Below, piece by piece: positions 4,666 through 11,501 of a stretch of DNA of 11,852 bases; within the stretch, counting starts at the first letter, position 1; each line of letters opens with the position of its first letter. The notes beneath the pieces were generated by a model. That model searched no databases. It was not told the DNA's origin and saw nothing but the letters and a program-made list of their open reading frames with translations. Position numbers and translations under genes: made by a program. Source of the stretch: an uncultured bacterium (GTDB lineage: Bacteria; Actinomycetota; Coriobacteriia; Coriobacteriales; Coriobacteriaceae); contig CAJMRR010000056.1 of assembly GCA_905215835.1 (NCBI GenBank), forward strand, positions 1-11,852, in the 5' to 3' direction.

Positions 4666-7362
4666 CTACGAGAAGTCAGCAACCTGTGCAGTCAGCGCCG
4701 CCAGGATCTCCTTGAGCTCAGCTGCACGGTCCCTCTTCTTCTGGACCACCGCGGGCGCGGCCTTAGCCACAAAGCCCTCATTGGCGAGCGTCTTCTCGCA
4801 GCCGGCCAGCTCCTTCTGGGCCGCGGCAATCTCCTTCTCCAGGCGAGCCTTCTCGGCCGAAAGGTCAACCTTGCCCTCAAGCACCACAAAGACCTCGACG
4901 CCGCTGTCAACAACGGCGATGCTCGCAGCCGGCTTCTCAACGTCGGTACCCATGACCAGCGAGGCAGTGTTGGCCAGCGGCTCAATGGTCGAACGCAGGC
5001 TCTCGAGCTTCTCGATGTCCTCGGCACCGGCACGCACGACCACGTCGAGCTCGGCCTTGGGGCTCAAGCGATAGCGCGAACGCGTGGCGCGGGCGGCGGA
5101 AACGACGGTACGGCACAGCTCAAACGCGCGCTCGGCGTCCTCGTCGACATACTTGGCGTAGTCGGCGGGCTCGGGCCACTTGGCGATCATGAGCGCCTCG
5201 GCGCGATCAACGTTGCCCTCGGCGTCCAGGTCGAGCACGCTCGCCGGCATGTTGTCCCAGATTTCCTCGGTGACAAACGGCATGAGCGGGTGCATCAGGC
5301 GAATGGAGGTATCGAGCACAAAGATCAGGTTGCGCTGCGCCTGCAGACGACCCTCGCCCTTCAGGCGGGCCTTGGTGACCTCGACGTACCAGTCGCAGAC
5401 CTCGTTCCAGAAGAATTGCTGCACGCCGCGAGCCATATCGCCAAAGGTGTACTTCTCAATACCCTCGGTGACCATCTTGACGGCCTTGGCCAGACGGCTG
5501 AACATCCAGGCGTCGGCCGGCGTCTCCACGACGGGCTCACCGGGCGTGTAGCCTTCCATGTTCATAAGCAGGAAGCGGCTGGCGTTCCAAATCTTGGTCA
5601 CAAACGACTTAGCCTGCTCGGTGCGCGGGCTGTCGATGAGCTTCTTGGTTTTCTTGTCGATGTTCGCGTCGAACTTGACGTCCTGGTTGTTGGTGCACAG
5701 CGTGAGCAGGTTGAAGCGCATGGCGTCGGCACCGTACATGCCAATGAGGTCCATGGGGTCAACGCCGTTGCCCTTGGATTTGGACATGCGGCTGCCGTCC
5801 TTGGCCAGGATCGTCGGGTAGATGACAACGTCCTTAAACGGCACCTCGTCCAGGAAGTACAGCGAGCTCATGACCATGCGGGCGACCCACAGCGCGATGA
5901 TGTCGCGCGCGGTGACCAGCGCCGTCGTGGGATGATGTCCCTCGAGCAGCTCCGGCTTTTGCGGCCAGCCCTGCGTGGCGAAAGTCCACAGCTGCGAGCT
6001 GAACCAGGTGTCCAACACATTCTCGTCCTGATGCACGTGATGACCGCCGCACTTGGGGCACACGTCGGTGTCCTCGGTAAGGGCGTCCTCCCAGCCACAG
6101 TCCTCGCAGTAGAACACGGGGATGCGGTGACCCCACCACAGCTGGCGGCTGATGCACCAGTCCTTGAGGTTCTCCATCCAAGTGGTGTAGGTCTGCGTCC
6201 AGCGCGCGGGGTGGAAGGTGACCTTGCCGGAGTTGACGGCGTCGAGCGCCGGCCCCTTGAGCTTGTCGACGGCCACGAACCACTGCTCGGACAGCCACGG
6301 CTCCAGCGCGGAGTCGCAACGGTAGCAGTGCATGACGGAGTGGTCGAGCTCCTCGACGTGATCGAGCAGGTCATGCTCCTCAAACCACTTGATGACGGCC
6401 TCGCGGCACTCGTCGCGGTTCATGCCGGTGAACTCGCCGTAACCCTCGACGACCACCGCGTGTTCGTCGAAGATGTTGATCTGCGGCAGATCGTGGGCCT
6501 GACCCATGGCGTAATCGTTGGGGTCGTGGGCCGGGGTGACCTTGACAAAGCCGGAGCCAAAGTTGGCGTCGACATGCCAATCCTCAAAGATGGGGATCTC
6601 GCGGTCGACGATGGGGAGCTTGACGGTCTTACCCACAAAGGCGGCCTTCTCGGGGTCCTTCGGGGAGACGGCGACGCCCGTGTCGCCGAGCATGGTCTCG
6701 GGGCGCGTGGTGGCGACGACGATGTAGTCCTGGCCGTTGACCGGCTCGGTCAGCGGGTAGCGAAGGTGCCACAGATGGCCCTTCTCGTCCTTGTACTCAG
6801 CCTCGTCGTCCGAGATGGCGGTAGTGCAGTTGGGGCACCAGTTGACGATGCGCTTGCCACGATAGATAAGACCGTCGTGGTACCAGTCGCAGAACACCTT
6901 GCGCACGGCCTGGGCGTAGTCCTCGTCCATGGTAAAGCGCTCGTTGTCGAAGTCGACGGAGCAGCCCATGCGCTTGATCTGCTCGACGATGATGCCGCCG
7001 TACTCGTGGGTCCAATCCCAGCAGGCGTCGACAAACTTATCGCGACCGATTTCCAGGCGGCTGATGCCCTCGCTCTTGAGCTTCTTGTCGACCTTGGTCT
7101 GCGTGGCGATACCGGCGTGGTCGGTGCCGAGCACCCAGCGCGTGGACTTGCCGCGCATGCGGGCCATACGGATGATGGCGTCCTGGATGGAGTCGTCGGT
7201 GGCGTGGCCCATGTGGAGCTTGCCGGTCACGTTGGGAGGCGGAATGGTGACGGTGCAGTCGCCCACGCCCTCGCGGCGCTTGTAGTAGCCGCCGTCGAGC
7301 CACTTCTGCAGGATCGCCGGCTCGTTGGTCGACGGATCGTAGTTCTTGGGCATCTCTTCCAT
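4666..7362 (-). CDS. valS: Valine--tRNA ligase
   Basis: This class I aminoacyl-tRNA synthetase charges tRNA-Val in the cytoplasm; 898 residues is typical. The ATP-binding HIGH motif appears as HMGH (50-53) after PPPNVTGKL, and the KMSKS motif as RMSKS (525-529). The CP1 editing domain carries ATTRPETMLGDTGVAV (217-232), which removes mischarged threonine. Cysteine pairs CPNC (176-179), CYRC (346-349), CEDC (419-422) and CPKC (435-438) suggest zinc ribbons. The C-terminus, rich in Glu, Lys and Ala, is the tRNA-contacting coiled coil. The start at 7362 is set by AGGGAG 6 bases upstream; MPKNYD at 7353 is a possible later start. The leader contains a long palindrome and no visible T-box element. 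A 1009-codon open frame on the opposite strand is a codon-bias shadow. Confidence 0.97.
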   Translation of the reverse strand: MEEMPKNYDPSTNEPAILQKWLDGGYYKRREGVGDCTVTIPPPNVTGKLHMGHATDDSIQDAIIRMARMRGKSTRWVLGTDHAGIATQTKVDKKLKSEGISRLEIGRDKFVDACWDWTHEYGGIIVEQIKRMGCSVDFDNERFTMDEDYAQAVRKVFCDWYHDGLIYRGKRIVNWCPNCTTAISDDEAEYKDEKGHLWHLRYPLTEPVNGQDYIVVATTRPETMLGDTGVAVSPKDPEKAAFVGKTVKLPIVDREIPIFEDWHVDANFGSGFVKVTPAHDPNDYAMGQAHDLPQINIFDEHAVVVEGYGEFTGMNRDECREAVIKWFEEHDLLDHVEELDHSVMHCYRCDSALEPWLSEQWFVAVDKLKGPALDAVNSGKVTFHPARWTQTYTTWMENLKDWCISRQLWWGHRIPVFYCEDCGWEDALTEDTDVCPKCGGHHVHQDENVLDTWFSSQLWTFATQGWPQKPELLEGHHPTTALVTARDIIALWVARMVMSSLYFLDEVPFKDVVIYPTILAKDGSRMSKSKGNGVDPMDLIGMYGADAMRFNLLTLCTNNQDVKFDANIDKKTKKLIDSPRTEQAKSFVTKIWNASRFLLMNMEGYTPGEPVVETPADAWMFSRLAKAVKMVTEGIEKYTFGDMARGVQQFFWNEVCDWYVEVTKARLKGEGRLQAQRNLIFVLDTSIRLMHPLMPFVTEEIWDNMPASVLDLDAEGNVDRAEALMIAKWPEPADYAKYVDEDAERAFELCRTVVSAARATRSRYRLSPKAELDVVVRAGAEDIEKLESLRSTIEPLANTASLVMGTDVEKPAASIAVVDSGVEVFVVLEGKVDLSAEKARLEKEIAAAQKELAGCEKTLANEGFVAKAAPAVVQKKRDRAAELKEILAALTAQVADFS

Positions 7363-7382
7363 ATATCTCTCCCTTGCCCGTC

Positions 7383-7495
7383 GGCGTGTCCGCATGCTTG
7401 GTTTTCGCTCGGTCAGGTCCTGACTCGCACGAAGAGCACATTAAGTGCTCTTCGGCTCGTGCGGAATCTACGAAAACCAAGCAGGCGGACACGCC
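7383..7495 (-). repeat. Nested palindromic element, AGCACTTAATGTGCT core, copy 2 (valS leader)
   Basis: The 25-base outer arms at 7383-7407 and 7471-7495 pair with a single mismatch. The centre GAAGAGCAC/GTGCTCTTC (7431-7439, 7445-7453) pairs perfectly. Read on the minus strand it aligns with the plus strand of the element at 4547-4647 through TTCCGCACG, AGCACTTAATGTGCT and CAGGAC. The stem bases next to the core differ (GAAG with CTTC here, GGAC with GTCC there), yet both pair. It ends 20 bases before the valS start codon and leaves the ribosome binding site free, so it lies in the valS leader if the promoter is upstream. Confidence 0.8.
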
Positions 7496-7543
7496 TTAGG
7501 TATCGATTACTTCAGTCTGAAGGTACTAACTTGACAATCTCAC

Positions 7544-7552
7544 AGAATAGCA
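7544..7552 (-). promoter_or_regulatory. Weak candidate valS promoter (extended -10)
   Basis: On the minus strand TGCTATTCT reads as an extended -10 (TGn plus TATTCT, 4 of 6 to consensus). No good -35 is visible at the usual distance. Initiation near 7537 would give a leader of about 175 bases that includes the palindrome at 7383-7495. The valS-clpX gap is 337 bases and holds this candidate, two palindromes and the clpX end hairpin; nothing coding is seen in it. Confidence 0.22.
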
Positions 7553-7570
7553 CAGGCATACCTGCCGAAA

Positions 7571-7651
7571 AGGGACAGGTTTATTTTGGTAGGTTTTATC
7601 AGGGGAAACGACATTTGCCCATATAAAACCGACCAAAATAAACCTGTCCCT
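7571..7651. repeat. 29-bp stem palindrome (AGGGACAGGTTTATTTTGG type)
   Basis: The arms at 7571-7599 and 7623-7651 are complementary over 29 bases with a single mismatch and enclose a 23-base loop. It lies between clpX and valS. The arm begins AGGGACAG, which recalls the GGGACAG at the apex of the 2694-2726 hairpin. The A/T-rich stem stands out from the GC-rich surroundings. On either strand the outer stem could slow transcription, but no classic U-tract follows. Confidence 0.8.
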
Positions 7652-7657
7652 AAATGG

Positions 7658-7687
7658 CAGGCCCCGCGGTGGTTGCCGCGGGGCCTG
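7658..7687 (-). terminator. Probable clpX transcript end hairpin
   Basis: CAGGCCCCGCGG (7658-7669) pairs perfectly over 12 bases with CCGCGGGGCCTG (7676-7687), with a 6-base loop. It begins 13 bases past the clpX stop on the minus strand. The downstream minus-strand sequence CCATTTAG has only three T residues, so termination may be partial and some read-through into valS is possible. Confidence 0.6.
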
Positions 7688-7699
7688 GATTCAAGCTAT

Positions 7700-9106
7700 T
7701 TACCCGTAGATGCGCTGGGGTTGTTCTTCGCCCTTTACGGAGGCTTCGGTCACGACGACCTTGGAAACGCCCTCCTCGCTGGGGAGGTCGAACATCGTCT
7801 GCTGCAGCACGTCCTCGCAGATGGAGCGCAGGCCGCGGGCGCCGGTCTTGCGGGCGAGCGCCATGCGGGCGATCTCGTGCAGGGCGGCATCCTCAAACTC
7901 AAGCTCAACGTCCTCGAGCTGGAACATCTTGCGGTACTGACGCACCACAGCGTTCTTGGGCTCGGTCAGGATCGACACCAGGTCGTCCTCGTCGAGCGCC
8001 TGCGTCTGGGTGACGACGGGCGTACGTCCCACAAACTCGGGGATCATGCCAAAGGCGTTGAGGTCCTGCGGGAGCACCTGGCGCAGCAGGTCGTTCTCGT
8101 CGACCGAGGTGGGGCCGGCAATCTCGGAGTTAAAGCCCACGCCCTTGTTGCCCACGCGGTCGGCGATGATCTTATCCAGGCCCACAAAGGCACCGCCGCA
8201 GATGAACAGGATGTTGGTCGTGTCGATCTGCAGCAACTCCTGCTGGGGATGTTTGCGGCCGCCGGTGGGCGGAACGCTGGCCACCGTGCCCTCAAGAATC
8301 TTAAGCAGCGCCTGCTGAACGCCCTCGCCCGAAACATCGCGGGTAATGGAGAGGTTCTCGGCCTTGCGGGCGATCTTGTCGATCTCGTCCACGTAGATAA
8401 TGCCAACCTGCGCGCGCTCAATATCGCCATCGGCGGCGTTGATGAGCTTGAGCAGGATGTTCTCCACGTCCTCACCCACGTAGCCGGCCTCGGTAAGCGC
8501 GGTGGCGTCGGCGATGGCAAACGGCACCTCGAGGATGCGCGCGAGCGTCTGGGCCAACAGGGTCTTGCCGGTACCGGTGGGACCGAGCAGCAGGATGTTG
8601 GACTTGGCGAGCTCCACCTCGTCCATATCATCGTCGAGTTGCGAGTCCAAGCCGTCGTCAAAGGCAGACACCGCGGCGCCGCCCTCGATCACGCGGCGAT
8701 AGTGGTTGTACACGGCCACCGACATGGCGCGCTTAGCGTCCTCCTGGCCCATAACATAGGCCGAAAGCTCGTCATAGATCTCGTGCGGCGTCGGCACGTG
8801 CGTGATGACCTGGCGGTCGTCCTCGAGCTCAAAGCCCTCGGTCTCGGGGTCCATAGAGGGCTGCCCGGCAGCCTGGCCGTGGTCGTTGAGGAAACCCGGC
8901 AGCTTGCCGTTGCGGGCAGCGTCCATAAAGTCCGAAGCCAGCGACTCCTCCAGAATCTCGGAACAGGCGGCGACGCACTCGTCACAGATAAAGATGTTGG
9001 TCGGGCCCTTTACGAGGCGACGGACCTGCCCCTGCTCTTTTCCGCAGAAGGAGCAGCGGATGGGGTTGCCGTTCTCGTCAAAGTTGTCCTGCATGTTTCC
9101 TGCCAT
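7700..9106 (-). CDS. clpX: ATP-dependent Clp protease ATP-binding subunit ClpX
   Basis: This hexameric AAA+ unfoldase feeds substrates into ClpP. The N-terminal zinc-binding domain shows C18, C21, C41 and C44. The ATPase shows Walker A GPTGTGKT (175-182), pore loop GYVG (208-211), Walker B IIYVDEID (236-243), RKH pore loop (284-286) and sensor 2 GARGLRS (422-428). The ClpP-docking loop reads VGF (323-325) in place of the common IGF. At 468 residues it is longer than E. coli ClpX (about 424). The extra length is a longer linker after the zinc domain (about 60-105) and an acidic insert just before Walker A (about 141-165, DDGLDSQLDDDMDE). The start at 9106 has AAGGA 8 bases upstream inside clpP; a second ATG at 9094 is possible. 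One base separates it from the clpP stop, which implies cotranscription and coupled translation. Confidence 0.96.
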   Translation of the reverse strand: MAGNMQDNFDENGNPIRCSFCGKEQGQVRRLVKGPTNIFICDECVAACSEILEESLASDFMDAARNGKLPGFLNDHGQAAGQPSMDPETEGFELEDDRQVITHVPTPHEIYDELSAYVMGQEDAKRAMSVAVYNHYRRVIEGGAAVSAFDDGLDSQLDDDMDEVELAKSNILLLGPTGTGKTLLAQTLARILEVPFAIADATALTEAGYVGEDVENILLKLINAADGDIERAQVGIIYVDEIDKIARKAENLSITRDVSGEGVQQALLKILEGTVASVPPTGGRKHPQQELLQIDTTNILFICGGAFVGLDKIIADRVGNKGVGFNSEIAGPTSVDENDLLRQVLPQDLNAFGMIPEFVGRTPVVTQTQALDEDDLVSILTEPKNAVVRQYRKMFQLEDVELEFEDAALHEIARMALARKTGARGLRSICEDVLQQTMFDLPSEEGVSKVVVTEASVKGEEQPQRIYG

Positions 9107-9107
9107 C

Positions 9108-9728
9108 CTAGGCGTCCTTCGCGGCGAGATCGCGCGAGGTAACGATACGGTCGATCAGGCCGTAGTCGAGGGCCTCGGCAGCGGTCAGGTAGTTGTCGCG
9201 CTCGGTATCGGCCTGGACCTTCTCGATCGGCTGGCCCGAGGCATCGGACAGGATCTGGTTGAGCTCGCGACGAGTCTTCTTAATCTCCTCGGCAACGATC
9301 TCGATCTCGGTCTGCTGACCCTGGGCACCGCCACTGGGCTGGTGAATCATGACCTTGGAGTGCGGCAAGCAAAAGCGCTTACCCTTGGCGCCGGCCGAAA
9401 GCAGCACGGCGGCCATAGACGCGGCCATACCGACGCAAATGGTCGAGACCTGCGGCTTAATAAAGTTCATAGTGTCAAGAATCGCCAGGCCGGAGTAGAC
9501 CTCGCCGCCGGGCGAATTGATGTAGAGCGAGATATCCTTCTCGGCATCCTGGCTCTCAAGATGCAGCAGCTGGGCAACGACCAGGTTGGCGCTGACGGAG
9601 TTGATCTCCTCGCCCAAGAAGATGATGCGGTCGTTGAGCAGGCGCGAATAGATATCGTAGCTGCGCTCGCCGCGCGGCGTCTGCTCGATAACGTATGGCA
9701 CGAGGGCGGAATCGAACTTAGCGATCAT
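9108..9728 (-). CDS. clpP: ATP-dependent Clp protease proteolytic subunit ClpP
   Basis: This serine peptidase forms the two-ring chamber that ClpX (and ClpC if present) serves. The 206 residues show the full triad: S104 in GMAASMA, H129 in MIHQP and D178 in DTERDNY. Their spacing (25 and 49 residues) equals that of E. coli ClpP. ALVPYVIEQTPRGERSYDIYSRLL at the N-terminus is the classic ClpP start region, and INSPGGEVYSG (70-80) forms the oxyanion strand. Three in-frame ATGs lie close together (9740, 9734, 9728). I chose 9728 because GGAG sits 6 bases upstream; the others have poor sites. A short N-terminal propeptide may be removed. Only one clpP is present, unlike the tandem clpP1-clpP2 of many actinobacteria. 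It is downstream of tig by 163 bases. Confidence 0.96.
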   Translation of the reverse strand: MIAKFDSALVPYVIEQTPRGERSYDIYSRLLNDRIIFLGEEINSVSANLVVAQLLHLESQDAEKDISLYINSPGGEVYSGLAILDTMNFIKPQVSTICVGMAASMAAVLLSAGAKGKRFCLPHSKVMIHQPSGGAQGQQTEIEIVAEEIKKTRRELNQILSDASGQPIEKVQADTERDNYLTAAEALDYGLIDRIVTSRDLAAKDA

Positions 9729-9774
9729 ACGCATCTCCATTTCTCTCTTGCGGACCAAATTGGTTCTAGATAAA

Positions 9775-9815
9775 CGTACGGTGCCCGCATGCTATGCATT
9801 GGCTGGCACCGTACG
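9775..9815 (-). terminator. Hairpin between tig and clpP, possible partial terminator
   Basis: CGTACGGTGCC (9775-9785) pairs perfectly with GGCACCGTACG (9805-9815), giving an 11-bp stem with a 19-base loop. On the minus strand the stem is followed by TTTATCTAG, a short T-run. It could end part of the tig transcripts or mark a processing site ahead of clpP. A small ACCGG/CCGGT hairpin (9821-9834) lies next to it, and TTATAC on the minus strand near 9840 is a weak -10 candidate. Confidence 0.45.
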
Positions 9816-9891
9816 AAGCAACCGGATAACCGGTGTATAACTTTACCCCATCGCGGGCGCACGCATGCGCTCGCGACCAAGGTGGCGAGAA

Positions 9892-11187
9892 TTACTCGGC
9901 GTCCTTGGCGGTCTCGTCGACCTCGGTCACCTTGGCGTTCTCGACCAGGTGGTCGACGGCCTTGGAGCGACGGATGGACTCGCGGACGGCAGGCATGCGG
10001 CCATCGGCGATAAACTCGGCCTTGGAAGCCTCGACGTCCTTGACGCCAGCCTTCTCGAACTCGGCGTTGATGTCGTCCTCGGTGACCTCGATCTTGAGCT
10101 CACGGGCGAGGGCGTCCAGAGCCAGGGACTCACGGGCAACGTCGTTGGCCTGCTTGTGCAGGTCGCCGATGAACTGCTCCATGGTCAGACCGGAAGCGGG
10201 CAGCCAGGTGTCCAGGGTCATGCCGCGGGCAGCGAGGTTGGACAGGAAGTTCTGGCCAAGCTCCTCAAAGACGGACTGCTCGTAGTCGGCATCCATCTCG
10301 TCGAGCTGCAGGCGCTCGGCGAGAGCGGAGACGCAACGGTTCTCCTTCTCGGCCGGGAGGCGAGAAGCCTTGTCCTGCTCGATCTCGATCTTGATGGCGT
10401 CGCGCATGGCCTCGATGCTGTCGAAGCCAAAGTCGGACTTGACGAGCTCGTCGGTGAGCTCGGGGGTGTTGCGGACCTTGATGCCCTTGACGGTGACCTC
10501 GACGGTGTGGGTCTCGGCCTCCTCGCCCTCCTCGACCTCGTCGGTCCAGGTGACGGTCTTGACGTCGTCAACGTTAGCGCCGATCAGGGCCTCGTTGAAC
10601 TCCTTGGGGTTGCTGTCGCTACCAGCGATGAGCATGCGGCCCTCGGCGGCGAAGTTGTCGGCGTTCTCGACGGCCTTGAGGTCGACGGTGACGTAGTCCT
10701 CGGCCTCGACGGCGCGACCCTCAACGTCCTCGAAGGTGGCACGGTAGTTGAGGAGCATCTCGACCTGGTTGTTGATCTCGGACTCGGTGACCTCCGCAGG
10801 GGGCATCTCGATCTCGACGGCGTCGAAGGAGGAGAGCTCAGCGGCAGGACGCAGGGAGAACTCGACGGTGTAGGTGTAGTCCTCGTGATCCTTGGCGAGG
10901 TCGAGGTCCTTGTAGTCACCGCTCTTGGTGGGGACGATGTCCAGCTCGTTGAGGACGGCGGGCTCGTTGGCGGCGATCAGGTCGTTGGTGGCCTGAGCGA
11001 GGGTAGCCTCGGCGCCAAGAGCAGAGTCGATGACCGGACGGGGAGCCTTACCGGCACGGAAGCCCGGGAAGCGGTACTTCTTGGCGGTGTCCTTGTAGGC
11101 CTTCTTGATCGCGGCGTCGACGTCGGCCGGGATGGTGACCGTAGCGGTGAGCTTGGCGTCCTTGACGTCAGAAGCGGTGATGTTCAA
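9892..11187 (-). CDS. tig: Trigger factor, ribosome-associated chaperone
   Basis: The protein binds the ribosome tunnel exit (via L23) and shelters nascent chains. The 431 residues fall into the usual three parts: the ribosome-binding N-domain (1-115) with the signature GFRAGKAP (42-49), a peptidyl-prolyl isomerase-type domain (about 155-240), and the helical substrate-binding C-domain (240-431), which ends in an acidic, Lys-rich tail. The isomerase domain departs from the FKBP pattern: the usual PGFE-type turn reads PKEFNEAL, so isomerase activity is doubtful. The start is read as TTG at 11187 because AGGAGG (11194-11199) is placed exactly 6 bases before it and the protein then opens MNITASD. 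The ATG at 11202 overlaps that site and has no good one of its own. tRNA-Leu lies 90 bases upstream on the same strand. Confidence 0.93.
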   Translation of the reverse strand: MNITASDVKDAKLTATVTIPADVDAAIKKAYKDTAKKYRFPGFRAGKAPRPVIDSALGAEATLAQATNDLIAANEPAVLNELDIVPTKSGDYKDLDLAKDHEDYTYTVEFSLRPAAELSSFDAVEIEMPPAEVTESEINNQVEMLLNYRATFEDVEGRAVEAEDYVTVDLKAVENADNFAAEGRMLIAGSDSNPKEFNEALIGANVDDVKTVTWTDEVEEGEEAETHTVEVTVKGIKVRNTPELTDELVKSDFGFDSIEAMRDAIKIEIEQDKASRLPAEKENRCVSALAERLQLDEMDADYEQSVFEELGQNFLSNLAARGMTLDTWLPASGLTMEQFIGDLHKQANDVARESLALDALARELKIEVTEDDINAEFEKAGVKDVEASKAEFIADGRMPAVRESIRRSKAVDHLVENAKVTEVDETAKDAE

Positions 11188-11193
11188 CACGTT

Positions 11194-11199
11194 CCTCCT
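11194..11199 (-). promoter_or_regulatory. Ribosome binding site fixing the tig start
   Basis: A perfect AGGAGG lies 6 bases before a TTG codon and only 3 before a GTG. The in-frame ATG at 11202 is upstream of it and overlaps the site's reading, so the ATG cannot use it. This favours TTG initiation. Confidence 0.65.
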
Positions 11200-11277
11200 C
11201 ATACTGCCCAGCTTATCTGAGGTGCTGGTACCTTTATGCAACAAGCCTCGCGAGGGCATAAGCCGACGCGGGTGCGT

Positions 11278-11361
11278 TGGTGCGGGCGAAAGGACTCGAA
11301 CCTTCACGGGAATCCCACCAGAACCTAAATCTGGCGCGTCTACCAATTCCGCCACGCCCGC
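11278..11361 (-). tRNA. tRNA-Leu (anticodon TAG)
   Basis: The minus strand reads a complete type II tRNA of 84 bases with encoded CCA (11278-11280). The acceptor stem GCGGGCG (11355-11361) pairs with CGCCCGC (11282-11288), and the discriminator base is A. The D-arm has the GGTAGACGC pattern. The anticodon stem CCAGA/TCTGG holds the 7-base loop TTTAGGT with anticodon TAG (11325-11327), reading CUA and wobble-related Leu codons. A long variable arm (GGGATTCCC) and GGTTCGAGTCC in the T-arm agree with leucine identity. It is upstream of tig on the same strand. Confidence 0.96.
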
Positions 11362-11447
11362 ATGAGCGCACAGACTAGGAATGATAGCAGATACGAGCGG
11401 CAAGCGCACGCACACGTTTTACAGGCTCACGACCTCACCACGAGTGC

Positions 11448-11472
11448 AAAAGGCGGGGCGAGTTGCCCCGCC
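11448..11472 (-). terminator. Rho-independent terminator of the xanthine dehydrogenase-type operon
   Basis: On the minus strand GGCGGGGC and GCCCCGCC (11465-11472 with 11452-11459) form a perfect 8-bp GC stem with a 5-base loop, followed by TTTT. It is 29 bases after the stop of the molybdopterin subunit and before tRNA-Leu, so it isolates the two transcription units. Confidence 0.8.
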
Positions 11473-11501
11473 CCGCCAATTACGACTTGTTCGCCGACCC
11501 G

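Noticed and set aside
4597..7626. A 1009-codon open frame on the plus strand opposite valS
   Set aside because: It is rich in Leu, Val, Gly, His and Asp repeats typical of antisense frames in GC-rich genes, has no recognisable domain, and the opposite strand codes an intact ValRS with all motifs.
7586..9142. A 518-codon plus-strand frame opposite clpX
   Set aside because: Antisense shadow of clpX; its composition mirrors the codon bias of the minus-strand gene and it runs through two palindromes.
9865..11220. A 451-codon plus-strand frame opposite tig
   Set aside because: Low-complexity Leu/Val/Gly/Asp sequence made by reading tig backwards; no domain.
11281..11361. tRNA-Leu as an integration site of a mobile island
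   Set aside because: No integrase gene or duplicated tRNA 3' end is seen in the window, and housekeeping genes lie directly next to it on one side.
11188..11415. N-terminal extension of the trigger factor frame through the tRNA-Leu region
   Set aside because: The extension is translated from the tRNA gene and its flank; the chosen start has a perfect ribosome binding site.
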